IMG/VR virus record: IMGVR_UViG_3300001460_000103
Coordinates: 1 to 32,051 of that record
Source of the DNA: a virus
Direction: 5' to 3' (one strand)
DNA length: 32,051 nucleotides
Notes under the pieces: generated by a model
Databases searched by the model: none
What the model was told of the DNA's origin: nothing
The model's input: only the letters and a program-made list of their open reading frames with translations
In this document: piece by piece, positions 1 to 7,829 of the stretch
Numbering within the stretch: the first letter of the stretch is position 1
How the letters are laid out: the number at the start of each line of letters is the position of its first letter
Translations under genes and position numbers: made by a program

Positions 1-503
1 TGTATTCCGCCTACGTCCGGCATTTCTACCATGGCATTCATTTTAAAGTACGGCAGTTCGAAGTGTCCAAACACGTATTGCTGTTTCATTTTTTGAATTT
101 TTTTATACTCGTCTCCTACTATCCACGGGATAATTGCAACATCATCTTCAACAATCCATTCATTAACAAGATGTATGTTTGGTATGTTTCTTATAAACTC
201 CATGGAATTAATTTCTCTTTTTTCTCTGTAGAATAAATCGTGATTGCCCATGATAACATAGACTTTTTCAAATGCCGCACCCAGTCGTTCCATGTTAGAC
301 ACTGTGTAGTTCATTGTGGAAACGTTTGTGCTGGCTCTATGGTGATGCCAGTCGCCTAGGAATATACAAGTTTCACAACCTTCTGCTTTGGCCTGTTCTA
401 TAAACCATTTTACGAATGATTCGCAATCGTCGTTGTGTATACGACTGTTGCCTTTCATTCCAAAGTGAATATCAGTAAAACACGCTACTTTCTTAAAAAA
501 CAT
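1..503 (-). CDS. 47: gp47-like recombination exonuclease subunit (SbcD/Mre11 family), 3' part cut by window edge
   Basis: Metallophosphoesterase subunit of the phage gp46-gp47 nuclease, which processes DNA ends for recombination-dependent replication and degrades host DNA. Read on the minus strand, the first 167 codons show the family metal-binding motifs in order: TDIHFG (D11, H13), GDWHHHR (residues 50-56), GNHD (86-89) and GHFELP (146-151). This order and spacing match SbcD/Mre11 nucleases and T4 gp47. The ATG lies three bases after the stop of the upstream minus-strand gene (gp55-like), so the two are probably co-transcribed. A purine-rich AAGAAG stretch upstream could serve as a ribosome site. 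The C-terminal portion lies outside the window, so total length and partner-binding region are unseen. A generic calcineurin-like phosphatase is the alternative, but GNHD/GHFE motifs beside gp55 favour gp47. Confidence 0.88.
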   Translation of the reverse strand, partial: MFFKKVACFTDIHFGMKGNSRIHNDDCESFVKWFIEQAKAEGCETCIFLGDWHHHRASTNVSTMNYTVSNMERLGAAFEKVYVIMGNHDLFYREKREINSMEFIRNIPNIHLVNEWIVEDDVAIIPWIVGDEYKKIQKMKQQYVFGHFELPYFKMNAMVEMPDVGGI

Positions 504-506
504 ATG

Positions 507-1490
507 TTACCATTTCTTCTTTACTATTGGTTTGTGATCAGTCATATCTATTTTGTTTTTAAACTTCACACCATCAAAATCGTCAGACTCTAGTTTGCCT
601 TTCTTTTTCAATGTTTTATTCAATTTGGCTAGTGTGGTCTTGTTGACCTCATGTACATCACCGTGTGCAGTCTTCATTTTCTTTTGATATGACGGTCCCG
701 CCGTTTCGTTTTCATTTTGTCTCGTGAAACTTGGCATCATCCCATTAAATTCTAAAAGATCATCTCTGATAGATTGATTTTTCTTTTCGATGTTTAATAT
801 TCTTGTGAAACTGTTTGTTATGGCCGCTGTGTAGTACGCGAAAGGATTGTCCGATTTTGATTCATCGAACTGCAACCCTATCTGTGACAGTTGCATCAAC
901 GCCTGTGATTGCATTTCATCATTATACGTGTAACCTCTCCAGTTAGCTCTGGTACCATATCTTTCACACAACTTCATGTACATCATTGCCAATTGGTTAG
1001 TCATTTTGCCATGATGGCAGTCAAAGTGTCCGTTGTCCATTCCGCCTACCCAGTGTGATTTTCCCATACATTGTAGTTTATTTTTCTTGTCCAACTTGTA
1101 ATGTTGGAACGGAGGGAAGTTCACCTTTGCATGGTGGTCTGCTACTTGCTTAGGATTCTTTTTCCTTTCACTGTCCATTGGAATATGATCAAACATCATG
1201 ACTCTAAACACAAGGTCTGATTTGTCTATCTTTCTTGGTGATACAGTGTAATCTGCTAATTTAATTTTTTTCATTCCCGCTGACTTGGCCTGTTCCCACG
1301 CTTCCTGCGTCAATCTCTTGGCCTTGTTCTTTTTGGCCTCGGCTATCGTCCTCACATTTATTTTCTTAAGATTTGGCACAATTATATCATACTGTGCATC
1401 TTCTGGTGCGATATATGAACAATATGTGTTCTTGCTGGCGTGTATCTGTGCCAACAGATCTCGGTTGTTTAGATATTTTACTCTTTTCAT
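507..1490 (-). CDS. 55: gp55-like late-transcription sigma factor with large N-terminal insertion
   Basis: Sigma factor that recruits host RNA polymerase to T4-type late promoters. The N-terminus (YLNNRDLLAQI, residues 6-16) resembles the start of T4 gp55. Residues about 165-250, including NWRGYTYNDEM (183-192) and FDESKSDNPFAYYTAAITNS (207-226), match the sigma region-2 core of gp55. The protein is 327 residues against about 185 in T4. Most of the excess is an insertion of about 130 residues between the first motif and the core, and it contains a Cys/His-rich patch (C141, H146, H155, C158, H159, H160) that could bind metal. The C-terminus is lysine-rich, and I do not see a clear copy of the T4 clamp-binding tail. 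GGAG about five bases before the ATG (minus strand) supports this start. The gene is divergent from the baseplate module it probably controls. Confidence 0.85.
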   Translation of the reverse strand: MKRVKYLNNRDLLAQIHASKNTYCSYIAPEDAQYDIIVPNLKKINVRTIAEAKKNKAKRLTQEAWEQAKSAGMKKIKLADYTVSPRKIDKSDLVFRVMMFDHIPMDSERKKNPKQVADHHAKVNFPPFQHYKLDKKNKLQCMGKSHWVGGMDNGHFDCHHGKMTNQLAMMYMKLCERYGTRANWRGYTYNDEMQSQALMQLSQIGLQFDESKSDNPFAYYTAAITNSFTRILNIEKKNQSIRDDLLEFNGMMPSFTRQNENETAGPSYQKKMKTAHGDVHEVNKTTLAKLNKTLKKKGKLESDDFDGVKFKNKIDMTDHKPIVKKKW

Positions 1491-1581
1491 AGTTCTCCAA
1501 TAATGTTAGTGTAGGATGACCACAAACAGGTCTGTTAAAAATCGTGCCGTATTGGGAATTAAGTGCGCCTAAAATTATGCC

Positions 1582-1589
1582 TATAAATA
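1582..1589 (+). promoter_or_regulatory. T4-type late promoter TATAAATA
   Basis: Exact TATAAATA, the T4 late promoter consensus recognised by gp55-containing polymerase, in the 145-bp divergent region between the gp55-like gene and the gp48-like gene. Transcription would start about six bases downstream, giving a leader of about 40 bases. The ribosome site AAAGGA (1614-1619) is 16 bases from the ATG, which is long, but an in-frame TAA at 1630-1632 rules out an earlier start. The orientation points into the baseplate operon. Confidence 0.75.
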
Positions 1590-1635
1590 TAGTTAAAGTA
1601 TACGAAATTTTACAAAGGAAAGCAACCATTAATAC

Positions 1636-2463
1636 ATGGCAACACTAGGTGGTATAATAAAGAATGTAGCTTCAGGGTTTTTCAATAGGACCCTTGCACG
1701 TCTTACAGGCGCTGGTATTTCTACGGACTCAAGACTAGTGCAGGCTAGAGCCAAATGGTCAGGCAGAAATGACACAACCGACTGGCGTGTGAGATTACAG
1801 GTGCCCGAAAATTCACCATTAATTAAATTTTTTGATTTTGAAAGAAATCCTCTAATGAAGCCTCTCGCAGAGTCTCGAGGGATATTTTGGCCGTTAACAC
1901 CTGCTGTTGTGATACAGCACTCGGCAAATTACAATGCGTTGGCACAGACACACAGCAACTTTCCATTCCAGGCATACCAGAATTCACAAGTGGATCAGAT
2001 GAATATCATTGGCGAGTTTCCCGTGCAGAATTCCGAGGACGCTAAACACTGGGTAGCAACTGTTAATTTTTTAAGGACGGCAACAAAAATGTTTTTTGGA
2101 AAAGACGAAGGTGATGGACTTAAAGGAAATCCTCCACCAATTATGCACCTGTTTGGTTACGGTGACAACATGTTCCACAAAGTGCCAGTGGTTATCAATT
2201 CTTTTAACGTTGAACTAAGACCGGGCATAGATTACATATCAACAAAACAAAGCAACACACCTTATAAACAATTGGCAGGATCAGACGCTGGGTTCTTCAT
2301 GAACGCAGAGGGAGAGGATCAATCATGGGCACCAACACTGTCAAATATATCTGTGCTAATAACTCCTATATATGGCAGGGAGACTATCAAGAATTTCTCA
2401 ATGAAAGACTTTGTAAACGGAAGAGCTAACGGAAAAGGCACAGAAGGGGTAGGATTCATTTAA
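1636..2463 (+). CDS. 48: gp48-like baseplate tail-tube cap protein
   Basis: Probable baseplate protein on which the tail tube is started. At 275 residues it is in the range of the marine T4-like proteins annotated as gp48, and shorter than T4 gp48 (about 364). Features recalled from that family are seen: GAGISTDSRLVQARAKWSG near residues 26-44, DWRVRLQVP (49-57), and a middle section VDQMNIIGEFPVQNSEDAKH. The C-terminal half (VPVVINSFNVEL, then ISVLITPIYGRETIKNFSM) is predicted beta-rich, like gp48/gp54 and tail-tube folds. It is the first gene after the late promoter and overlaps the next gene by one base (TAATG). An assignment to gp54 (tube initiator) is the main alternative. Identification rests on remembered family resemblance, not a search. 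Confidence 0.65.
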   Translation: MATLGGIIKNVASGFFNRTLARLTGAGISTDSRLVQARAKWSGRNDTTDWRVRLQVPENSPLIKFFDFERNPLMKPLAESRGIFWPLTPAVVIQHSANYNALAQTHSNFPFQAYQNSQVDQMNIIGEFPVQNSEDAKHWVATVNFLRTATKMFFGKDEGDGLKGNPPPIMHLFGYGDNMFHKVPVVINSFNVELRPGIDYISTKQSNTPYKQLAGSDAGFFMNAEGEDQSWAPTLSNISVLITPIYGRETIKNFSMKDFVNGRANGKGTEGVGFI

Positions 2464-2762
2464 TGGCCAAGTATTCAACGACGTCACCTTATTTTGCAAC
2501 TCCGCAGAACAACATCAACCTAGGTGTGTTTGTTCCAAGACCACTGACAGCAGAAAAGGACGATCAGACATACATCATAGAGAGGACCTATGCGTACAGA
2601 CCAGACCTACTGGCTTATGACCTTTATGGCTCTCCAAGATTATGGTGGGTGTTCGCACAAAGAAATCCAAACCAGTTAGAGGACCCAATATACGATTTTA
2701 AACCGGGAGTGACTATTCAGTTGCCAAAGCCAGGTAATGTCTCCAGCGACCTAGGTATATAA
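2463..2762 (+). CDS. 53: gp53-like baseplate wedge protein (short form)
   Basis: Small baseplate wedge component, 99 residues against about 196 in T4. The recognisable core is RPDLLAYDLYGSPRLWWVFA (about 47-66), which parallels the T4 gp53 segment ending in an ANAIYGNPQLYWV-type motif. It is followed by NPNQLEDPIYDFKPGVTIQL, a LysM-like ending that fits wedge proteins of many contractile tails. In T4, gp53 helps join six wedges around the hub. It starts inside the stop of the preceding gene (TAATG) and lies two bases ahead of the next, so it is part of one translationally coupled block. The N-terminal 30 residues are not recognisable. Confidence 0.7.
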   Translation: MAKYSTTSPYFATPQNNINLGVFVPRPLTAEKDDQTYIIERTYAYRPDLLAYDLYGSPRLWWVFAQRNPNQLEDPIYDFKPGVTIQLPKPGNVSSDLGI

Positions 2763-2764
2763 AA

Positions 2765-4921
2765 ATGGCAAAGATTTATCAAGATAGGATAATGAAGTTG
2801 GCAAGCCAACAGAAACCATTCCTCAAACCAAACATACTACACCAGTTTGCATCTTACAACACAATATTCACACTGAGTGGCCTTACAGAAGAAGAATTTA
2901 GCTCACATGATTTCCTCATAAATCCTGTGCATGACATCATAGCAAAGACCGGCGGCATAGGCGGTGACGCCAAAGTGAGAAGTTTCGCCGCGGCAGAAAC
3001 TGGGGATGGTGCTGTTGCCGAGAGAGCATACAAACAGCAAAAATATGCATTGGGCATATCTGTGTTGGAACGTGCCCACGACATGTCAATTGATAATGTA
3101 AACATAACATCGACCACCAGTCCAAATTTGGAGCGTGGACTAGGGAACTTTACAAAGATGGAGTTTGAAATATCAGAGGCCTATGGTGTAACACTCATAG
3201 AAAAAATTAACGCGGCCACAGGATTGAATGGATATCAGGACTACATGGACGCTCCATTACTACTCACAATAGAATTCAAGGGATTTGATGAGAAAGGTGC
3301 CCCGGTCAAAAATCAACCAGTTGTAAGGAAGGTGCCTATAGGAATCACACGTGTGGATTTCGATGTCAATGAGTCAGGAGCAAGATATCAACTGTTGGCT
3401 GTGCCCTACCCGGAACTGGCATATGATGACAGGTACAAGTTTCCTAGAACAGATGTCCCGGTTGCGGTCAACACCCCAACACAATGGGCGGCAGATGTGA
3501 TGGAAGTTCTCAACGTCACAATGATGGAGAATGAAATTAAGGAAAAGAAAAGGGAATTGAAGGACAAGTACAAGTTTTCCATAGACAGCAGGGTTTTGGA
3601 GTATGGCAAGAAATACGCTTCCAACGAAACCAATGCCACGATAAGTGCCAACACAAAAGAATATGATGTATTCGACGAAGTAGAGAACTTACAGCCAACA
3701 CCCAAGGTCAAAACAATTGAAGGGACGGCAGGACAAACTACGTCACTGACAAAATTTTTCGAGGACGCTATTAGGTCTCTGACAGGTTACAAGGATCTGG
3801 CAGAAAACTTCTGGGTCAGCTATCTGAGTTCGGTTGGCGTCCCTCAGAAAATTTTGGATGACGAACTAGCACTGGCCAAGCTAGTAAACAGCGATGAGAT
3901 GCAGTCGATAGTGATGGAACATCAATATGTTGATTGGTTCAAAATAAAAACCACAGTGAGGACCGACGTCGAAAGATTTGACAGGATAACAAGAATGCAT
4001 CCTAAGGAAATCGAATACAGAGCTGTACCCTACAAGCTACACGTACTGAAACTTGTAAGGCCCGGTGTTAGCGTAAGTGGTGTGGATTGGCGAAGCCAGG
4101 TACACAAGGACTACAACTACATATACACAGGCGCTAATCTTGACATCCAGAATTTAAGGATCAACTACAAAACTGCGTACTACATGAGGAATGTGAGGGG
4201 CAAAGACAAGGGAGTAGCAGAACAAGGACTTTTTAACTGGGTGACGGAAACGACCAAAGAAATTTTCGGCCGAGAAAAATATCCCGAACCTCTGAAGCCA
4301 TTGCGACAATACCCTTCCACCAACAAAGGTCGTAATGTACTTAACGTTACACAGGACAGTCCAAAGTCGCAGGAATTTTATGACTACTTGACAAATCCGG
4401 AAGCTGACATGATTCGTATAGAAATGGACATACTCGGAGACCCGGCTTACATCTGTCAGGACGCCTTCATGCCCATACACAAAGATAAAATAGAGAGGGA
4501 AAAGACCTTTAGTGTGACCTACAGTGACAAGTACAATTCTTTCAATTCCGACTCTTTCCAGCCCATAATAAATCTAGCTTACAGGATTCCAGATGAGGTA
4601 GATGTGAAAGAGGGAACAATGTTCAGCGGTGCCAAGTTCCGTGATGAGAACCTTTTCTTCAATGGCATATACCAGGTCAACAAGATAGAGAGCAAGTTTG
4701 ACCAAGGACAGTTCACACAGACCCTGTTCTGCACAAGATTCAATAACCAGCAAGGTGCAGGTACGACACCGTTGACAGCATCGGCTCAAAAATCCTCAGC
4801 GGAAATAATAGAAACAATTAGAGACCACAGAAAGTTGCCTAGTATAAAAGAACTACTACAGAAGCAAAAAGACAAAAAACTTGAAGATGTAATCGGAGAT
4901 ATTAACGACATAATGGCGTAA
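2765..4921 (+). CDS. Probable baseplate hub protein (gp27-like), expanded
   Basis: A 718-residue protein between the gp53-like wedge and the gp5-like spike, the place for the hub ring that carries the spike. Supporting features are a beta-rich N-terminal segment with APLLLTIEFKGFDEKG (about 161-176) and a C-terminal segment FFNGIYQVNKIESKFDQGQF (about 631-650) followed by TQTLFCTRF. That ending resembles the tails of gp27/gpD-type hub proteins, where a final beta barrel reads 'Y-x-V-x-x-V-x-H...F'. T4 gp27 is only 391 residues. The extra length includes charged helical stretches (KEKKRELKDKYK near 259-270) and a Lys/Glu-rich C-terminus that may be helical. It could instead be an unrelated marine-phage structural protein. 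Function is inferred mainly from position. Confidence 0.5.
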   Translation: MAKIYQDRIMKLASQQKPFLKPNILHQFASYNTIFTLSGLTEEEFSSHDFLINPVHDIIAKTGGIGGDAKVRSFAAAETGDGAVAERAYKQQKYALGISVLERAHDMSIDNVNITSTTSPNLERGLGNFTKMEFEISEAYGVTLIEKINAATGLNGYQDYMDAPLLLTIEFKGFDEKGAPVKNQPVVRKVPIGITRVDFDVNESGARYQLLAVPYPELAYDDRYKFPRTDVPVAVNTPTQWAADVMEVLNVTMMENEIKEKKRELKDKYKFSIDSRVLEYGKKYASNETNATISANTKEYDVFDEVENLQPTPKVKTIEGTAGQTTSLTKFFEDAIRSLTGYKDLAENFWVSYLSSVGVPQKILDDELALAKLVNSDEMQSIVMEHQYVDWFKIKTTVRTDVERFDRITRMHPKEIEYRAVPYKLHVLKLVRPGVSVSGVDWRSQVHKDYNYIYTGANLDIQNLRINYKTAYYMRNVRGKDKGVAEQGLFNWVTETTKEIFGREKYPEPLKPLRQYPSTNKGRNVLNVTQDSPKSQEFYDYLTNPEADMIRIEMDILGDPAYICQDAFMPIHKDKIEREKTFSVTYSDKYNSFNSDSFQPIINLAYRIPDEVDVKEGTMFSGAKFRDENLFFNGIYQVNKIESKFDQGQFTQTLFCTRFNNQQGAGTTPLTASAQKSSAEIIETIRDHRKLPSIKELLQKQKDKKLEDVIGDINDIMA

Positions 4922-4935
4922 GGATAAATTAAAGT

Positions 4936-7371
4936 ATGGTACGAAACACACAGGGATTCTCAGACACACACGACAACCAGAAGAGCTTCAGTGAGGCCAA
5001 TCATGCCAAGGACACAGGGCCCTACGTTGCAACCGTGAAAAATGTGGCCGACCCTTTACGGATGGGTAGGCTCGGTGTCAACATTCCTGCACTTACAAAC
5101 ACAACAGAACCAAAGGCCAACCAAATCATATGGTGTCAGTATCTGTCACCTTTCTATGGTGCCAAGTCCATCGATGCAGTATCAAAGACAGATCCCTACT
5201 CATACAAGACAACACAGCACTCATATGGAATGTGGGCAGTGCCGCCTGACATAGACACAGAGGTGCTTGTGATATTTGCCAAGGGTGACCGTACTGCCAA
5301 CACAGCATTTTGGATAGGATGTGTGCAAAAACCACTTGTGAACCAGCAGGTTCCTGGCTATGGTGCTTCTAGCAATACTGCCGTTGGCGTGGCACAGGTA
5401 GCGTACGACAGCACAGAAACCAAAAAAGATTTATACGGCACAGACTTTTTACCAGCAGGCGAAAAGAATCAATTGGACTATTCCGACGGTGAGACTCTAG
5501 CCAATGTTAACAAATGGAAATATCCAGTAAATGACATCATGGCAGATCAACTTTTAAAACAAGGGTTGATCAAAGACCCTGTTAGGGGAACAACTTCATC
5601 ATCTGCTCGTAGAGAATCACCAAGTGCAGTATTTGGGATTAACACCCCGGGCAGGATCAGACCCGACTCGGAGTCAAAAAACTTCGGATTGGAAGGCACG
5701 CCGGTAAGGTCTGATAGGGTTCCAGGTCACAGCTTCGTTATGGATGACGGGGATAGATCAGGAAACAATCAACTTACAAGATTACGGACCGCCTCTGGAC
5801 ACCAAATACTAATGCATGACACAGATGGTTCCATATACATAGCAAACGGATCAGGAAACGCATGGATAGAAATGCAGAGCAACGGTAGGATAGATTTTTA
5901 TTCAGGGATTGGTGGAATCAACATGAGAACAGAAGGGGACTTCAACTTACACAGTGACTCAAACATCAACATGCACGCCAATGGACAGATGAGGATAAGT
6001 TCTGCTAACGAGATGATTCATTCGGCAGATACTATACTGAACATAGGGGACAAGGGAATACTCAGCAGTTCGCAGACAGGATCCATACGAGAGTTTGCAA
6101 GGGACGGTATAACTTCATTTACTAATGGTACGCAACTGCATGGAGCAGGTGGACAGATACACCTGGCAGGAGCACAGGTACATTTCAACTCAACAGGTGC
6201 AAGTTCTAGTTGGGGGCCAAACTGGTTAACAAAAGCTCGTGCAGGTATGGAATTGAGAGAAGAAGGCGACGTAGAACTTGCAGACAAGGGCAGAAAACCT
6301 TTGGAACCGTTTACTAGAAAAACAAAAACAACAGTACACAGGTTTGTATCTCATGAACCTATGTTTAGAGCCAGTGTAATAGGTAACGATGGAATAATAC
6401 CTATAGATAGTGACGATAAAAAACAATGGAGAAGACTGGTTAGCACTCCAGGGACAGCAGAATTCTTAAACCACCAGAATAGATTCAGTACAAACAGTGC
6501 AATACGTGATGCACAGTATCAAGCAGACGCACTAGAATATGTAAAACAGAAAATGGGCAAGTCCACGAATGTTGCAAAGGCCAAAGAGCTGTTGACCGAT
6601 TTTGGAAAAAAATACAACACAACGTACGGAATAAGCGACAAGATAAATTTACCGTTCAATATTAAAGATAGTATATCAGAAAAAATTAAAGGAATAGACT
6701 TCAATACCTCAAGTAAAAATCTGACCAGTAGTCTGACATCGCAGGTGGTAGACACTTTCACAAGTAAAAGCACAGAACTTTTCAAGGACAATGTTTTTGT
6801 TAATAGTGCAGGAGAGCTATTCAGCTTAGAAAACGCATCAGGGATTACGGGCAATATAGATCTACTGAACAAAAGCCTGAACTCTGTAGACGGGCTAGTC
6901 AACAACTTATCATCAATAAAAAATTTCAAACCGTCTATAACTAACCTTGCAAGTATATCACAGACTTATTCAAACGTCATCGGAGGAAAGATAGTTGGAA
7001 TAAATCAAGTCAAGAGCCTGGCCAGCAAGGCGGGACTGTTCAACGCCAGGGAGGCCGCTATAAGTGGACAAAGTTTCTTCCAGAATGTGGGAGCCAACTT
7101 ACCTACTGTAATAGGTAACATAGGTGGTGCGGTGAGCAACTTCTTTTCCGGAGGAGGATTCTTCAGTGATTCTAGATTGAAAGAAGACATAAGATTTGTT
7201 GGAAAATCGCCTGCAGGCATCAACACATATTCGTTTAAATACAAGCAGTTGCCTGGTAGGTACCTAGGCGTCATGGCACAGGAAGTTCCATGGGCGAGGC
7301 ACATGACAGACACTGGTTACTACGCTGTGGATTACAGCAAGGTAGACGTAGAATTTAGGAGATTACATTAA
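4936..7371 (+). CDS. 5: gp5-like central spike: OB-fold + beta-helix, no lysozyme domain, C-terminal S74 chaperone
   Basis: Central spike of the baseplate hub, 811 residues. Residues about 25-132 form the gp5/VgrG-type OB domain (GPYVATVKNVADPLRMGRLG; later YGMWAVPPDIDTEVLVIFAKGD). A linker with PSAVFGINTPG and PGHSFVMDDGD follows, then about 280-420 is a repetitive beta-helix (GHQILMHDTDGSIYI; GDFNLHSDSNINMHANGQMR). T4 gp5 has a lysozyme domain between OB and helix; none of its catalytic pattern is visible here. Residues 430-740 are Ser/Asn-rich with helical stretches. The C-terminus has SDSRLK (S744, K749) and LGVMAQEVP...YYAVDYSKVDVEF, the signature of the peptidase S74 / endosialidase intramolecular chaperone. 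It starts 15 bases after the hub stop with AAGGA 11 bases upstream, and overlaps gp25 by one base. Confidence 0.82.
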   Translation: MVRNTQGFSDTHDNQKSFSEANHAKDTGPYVATVKNVADPLRMGRLGVNIPALTNTTEPKANQIIWCQYLSPFYGAKSIDAVSKTDPYSYKTTQHSYGMWAVPPDIDTEVLVIFAKGDRTANTAFWIGCVQKPLVNQQVPGYGASSNTAVGVAQVAYDSTETKKDLYGTDFLPAGEKNQLDYSDGETLANVNKWKYPVNDIMADQLLKQGLIKDPVRGTTSSSARRESPSAVFGINTPGRIRPDSESKNFGLEGTPVRSDRVPGHSFVMDDGDRSGNNQLTRLRTASGHQILMHDTDGSIYIANGSGNAWIEMQSNGRIDFYSGIGGINMRTEGDFNLHSDSNINMHANGQMRISSANEMIHSADTILNIGDKGILSSSQTGSIREFARDGITSFTNGTQLHGAGGQIHLAGAQVHFNSTGASSSWGPNWLTKARAGMELREEGDVELADKGRKPLEPFTRKTKTTVHRFVSHEPMFRASVIGNDGIIPIDSDDKKQWRRLVSTPGTAEFLNHQNRFSTNSAIRDAQYQADALEYVKQKMGKSTNVAKAKELLTDFGKKYNTTYGISDKINLPFNIKDSISEKIKGIDFNTSSKNLTSSLTSQVVDTFTSKSTELFKDNVFVNSAGELFSLENASGITGNIDLLNKSLNSVDGLVNNLSSIKNFKPSITNLASISQTYSNVIGGKIVGINQVKSLASKAGLFNAREAAISGQSFFQNVGANLPTVIGNIGGAVSNFFSGGGFFSDSRLKEDIRFVGKSPAGINTYSFKYKQLPGRYLGVMAQEVPWARHMTDTGYYAVDYSKVDVEFRRLH
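7162..7371 (+). other. S74 intramolecular chaperone/autoprotease domain of the spike protein
   Basis: Encodes residues 743-811 of the gp5-like spike. The SDSRLK motif has Ser744 and Lys749 five residues apart, matching the catalytic Ser/Lys spacing of endosialidase-type chaperones, and the usual LGVMAQEV follow-on is present. In that family the domain helps a homotrimer fold and then cuts itself off just before the serine. At about 68 residues it is shorter than the classic domain. Self-cleavage here is inferred. Confidence 0.72.
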
Positions 7372-7787
7372 TGGCATACGGCGGCGGCGGATCAGGAAGT
7401 AATTTGGCAAACAAATCAGTGACCTTCAAAGGTTTCAGCTCAAAGGCAGAGCAAAAAAATTTTAAGCTATATGATTTTGAGTGTGCCAAACAGGACCTTA
7501 TAAACAGATTGAGTGTGCGTAAGGGCGAGAGAGTTGAGAATCCAGAATTTGGCACTATCATATATGATGCAATCTTTGAACCTTTTACTGAACAATTAAA
7601 GGATGCCATATTAGAGGATGTGACAGCAAATCTCAATGCAGATCCTCGTATAGCAACACAGGACATAAGGGTCACAGAAGCAGATAAAGGAATAGCCATA
7701 CAGGCTACTATAACATACGTACCTTTGGATATTACCGAGAAACTACGGTTTGATTTCGATGAAAATTCGTTACTACGCCTATCTTAA
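7371..7787 (+). CDS. 25: gp25 baseplate wedge protein (GPW/gp25 family)
   Basis: Wedge protein with a lysozyme-like fold but structural role, found in nearly all contractile tails and contractile injection machines. At 138 residues it is the usual family size. The family signature is clear: AKQDLINRLSVRKGERVENP (41-60), then EFGTIIYDAIFEPFTEQLKD, and a C-terminal beta segment IAIQATITYVPLDI. The conserved 'G-E-R-x-x-x-P-x-F-G' block that gp25 uses to nucleate sheath assembly at the baseplate is intact. It overlaps the spike gene by one base (TAATG) with AGGAG nine bases upstream. It is followed by gp6, the same adjacency as in T4 relatives. Confidence 0.93.
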   Translation: MAYGGGGSGSNLANKSVTFKGFSSKAEQKNFKLYDFECAKQDLINRLSVRKGERVENPEFGTIIYDAIFEPFTEQLKDAILEDVTANLNADPRIATQDIRVTEADKGIAIQATITYVPLDITEKLRFDFDENSLLRLS

Positions 7788-7807
7788 TATACGCAGTTAA
7801 TTTAATA

Positions 7808-7815
7808 CATAAATA
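7808..7815 (+). promoter_or_regulatory. Possible late-promoter variant CATAAATA before gp6
   Basis: CATAAATA differs from TATAAATA by one base and sits in the only gap (42 bp) within the baseplate operon, 15 bases ahead of the gp6 ATG. A start about six bases downstream would leave a leader of under ten bases, and I see no Shine-Dalgarno before this ATG. Such motifs arise by chance in AT-rich DNA, so this is tentative. Confidence 0.35.
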
Positions 7816-7829
7816 TCCATACAAACAGT

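Noticed and set aside
1387-1629. Minus-strand 80-residue frame with a hydrophobic stretch (ISYTLTIFIGIILGAL) upstream of the gp55-like gene
   Set aside because: No ribosome site precedes its ATG, it runs over 100 bases into the gp55 gene in another frame, and it lies opposite the late promoter and leader of the gp48-like gene. It could be a small membrane protein, but the support is too weak.
6018-6287. Minus-strand frames opposite the spike, hub, gp6 and giant genes (several of 60-136 residues)
   Set aside because: They lie wholly within strongly supported genes on the other strand, have no recognisable motifs, and their Cys/Pro/Ser-rich composition is typical of antisense shadows.
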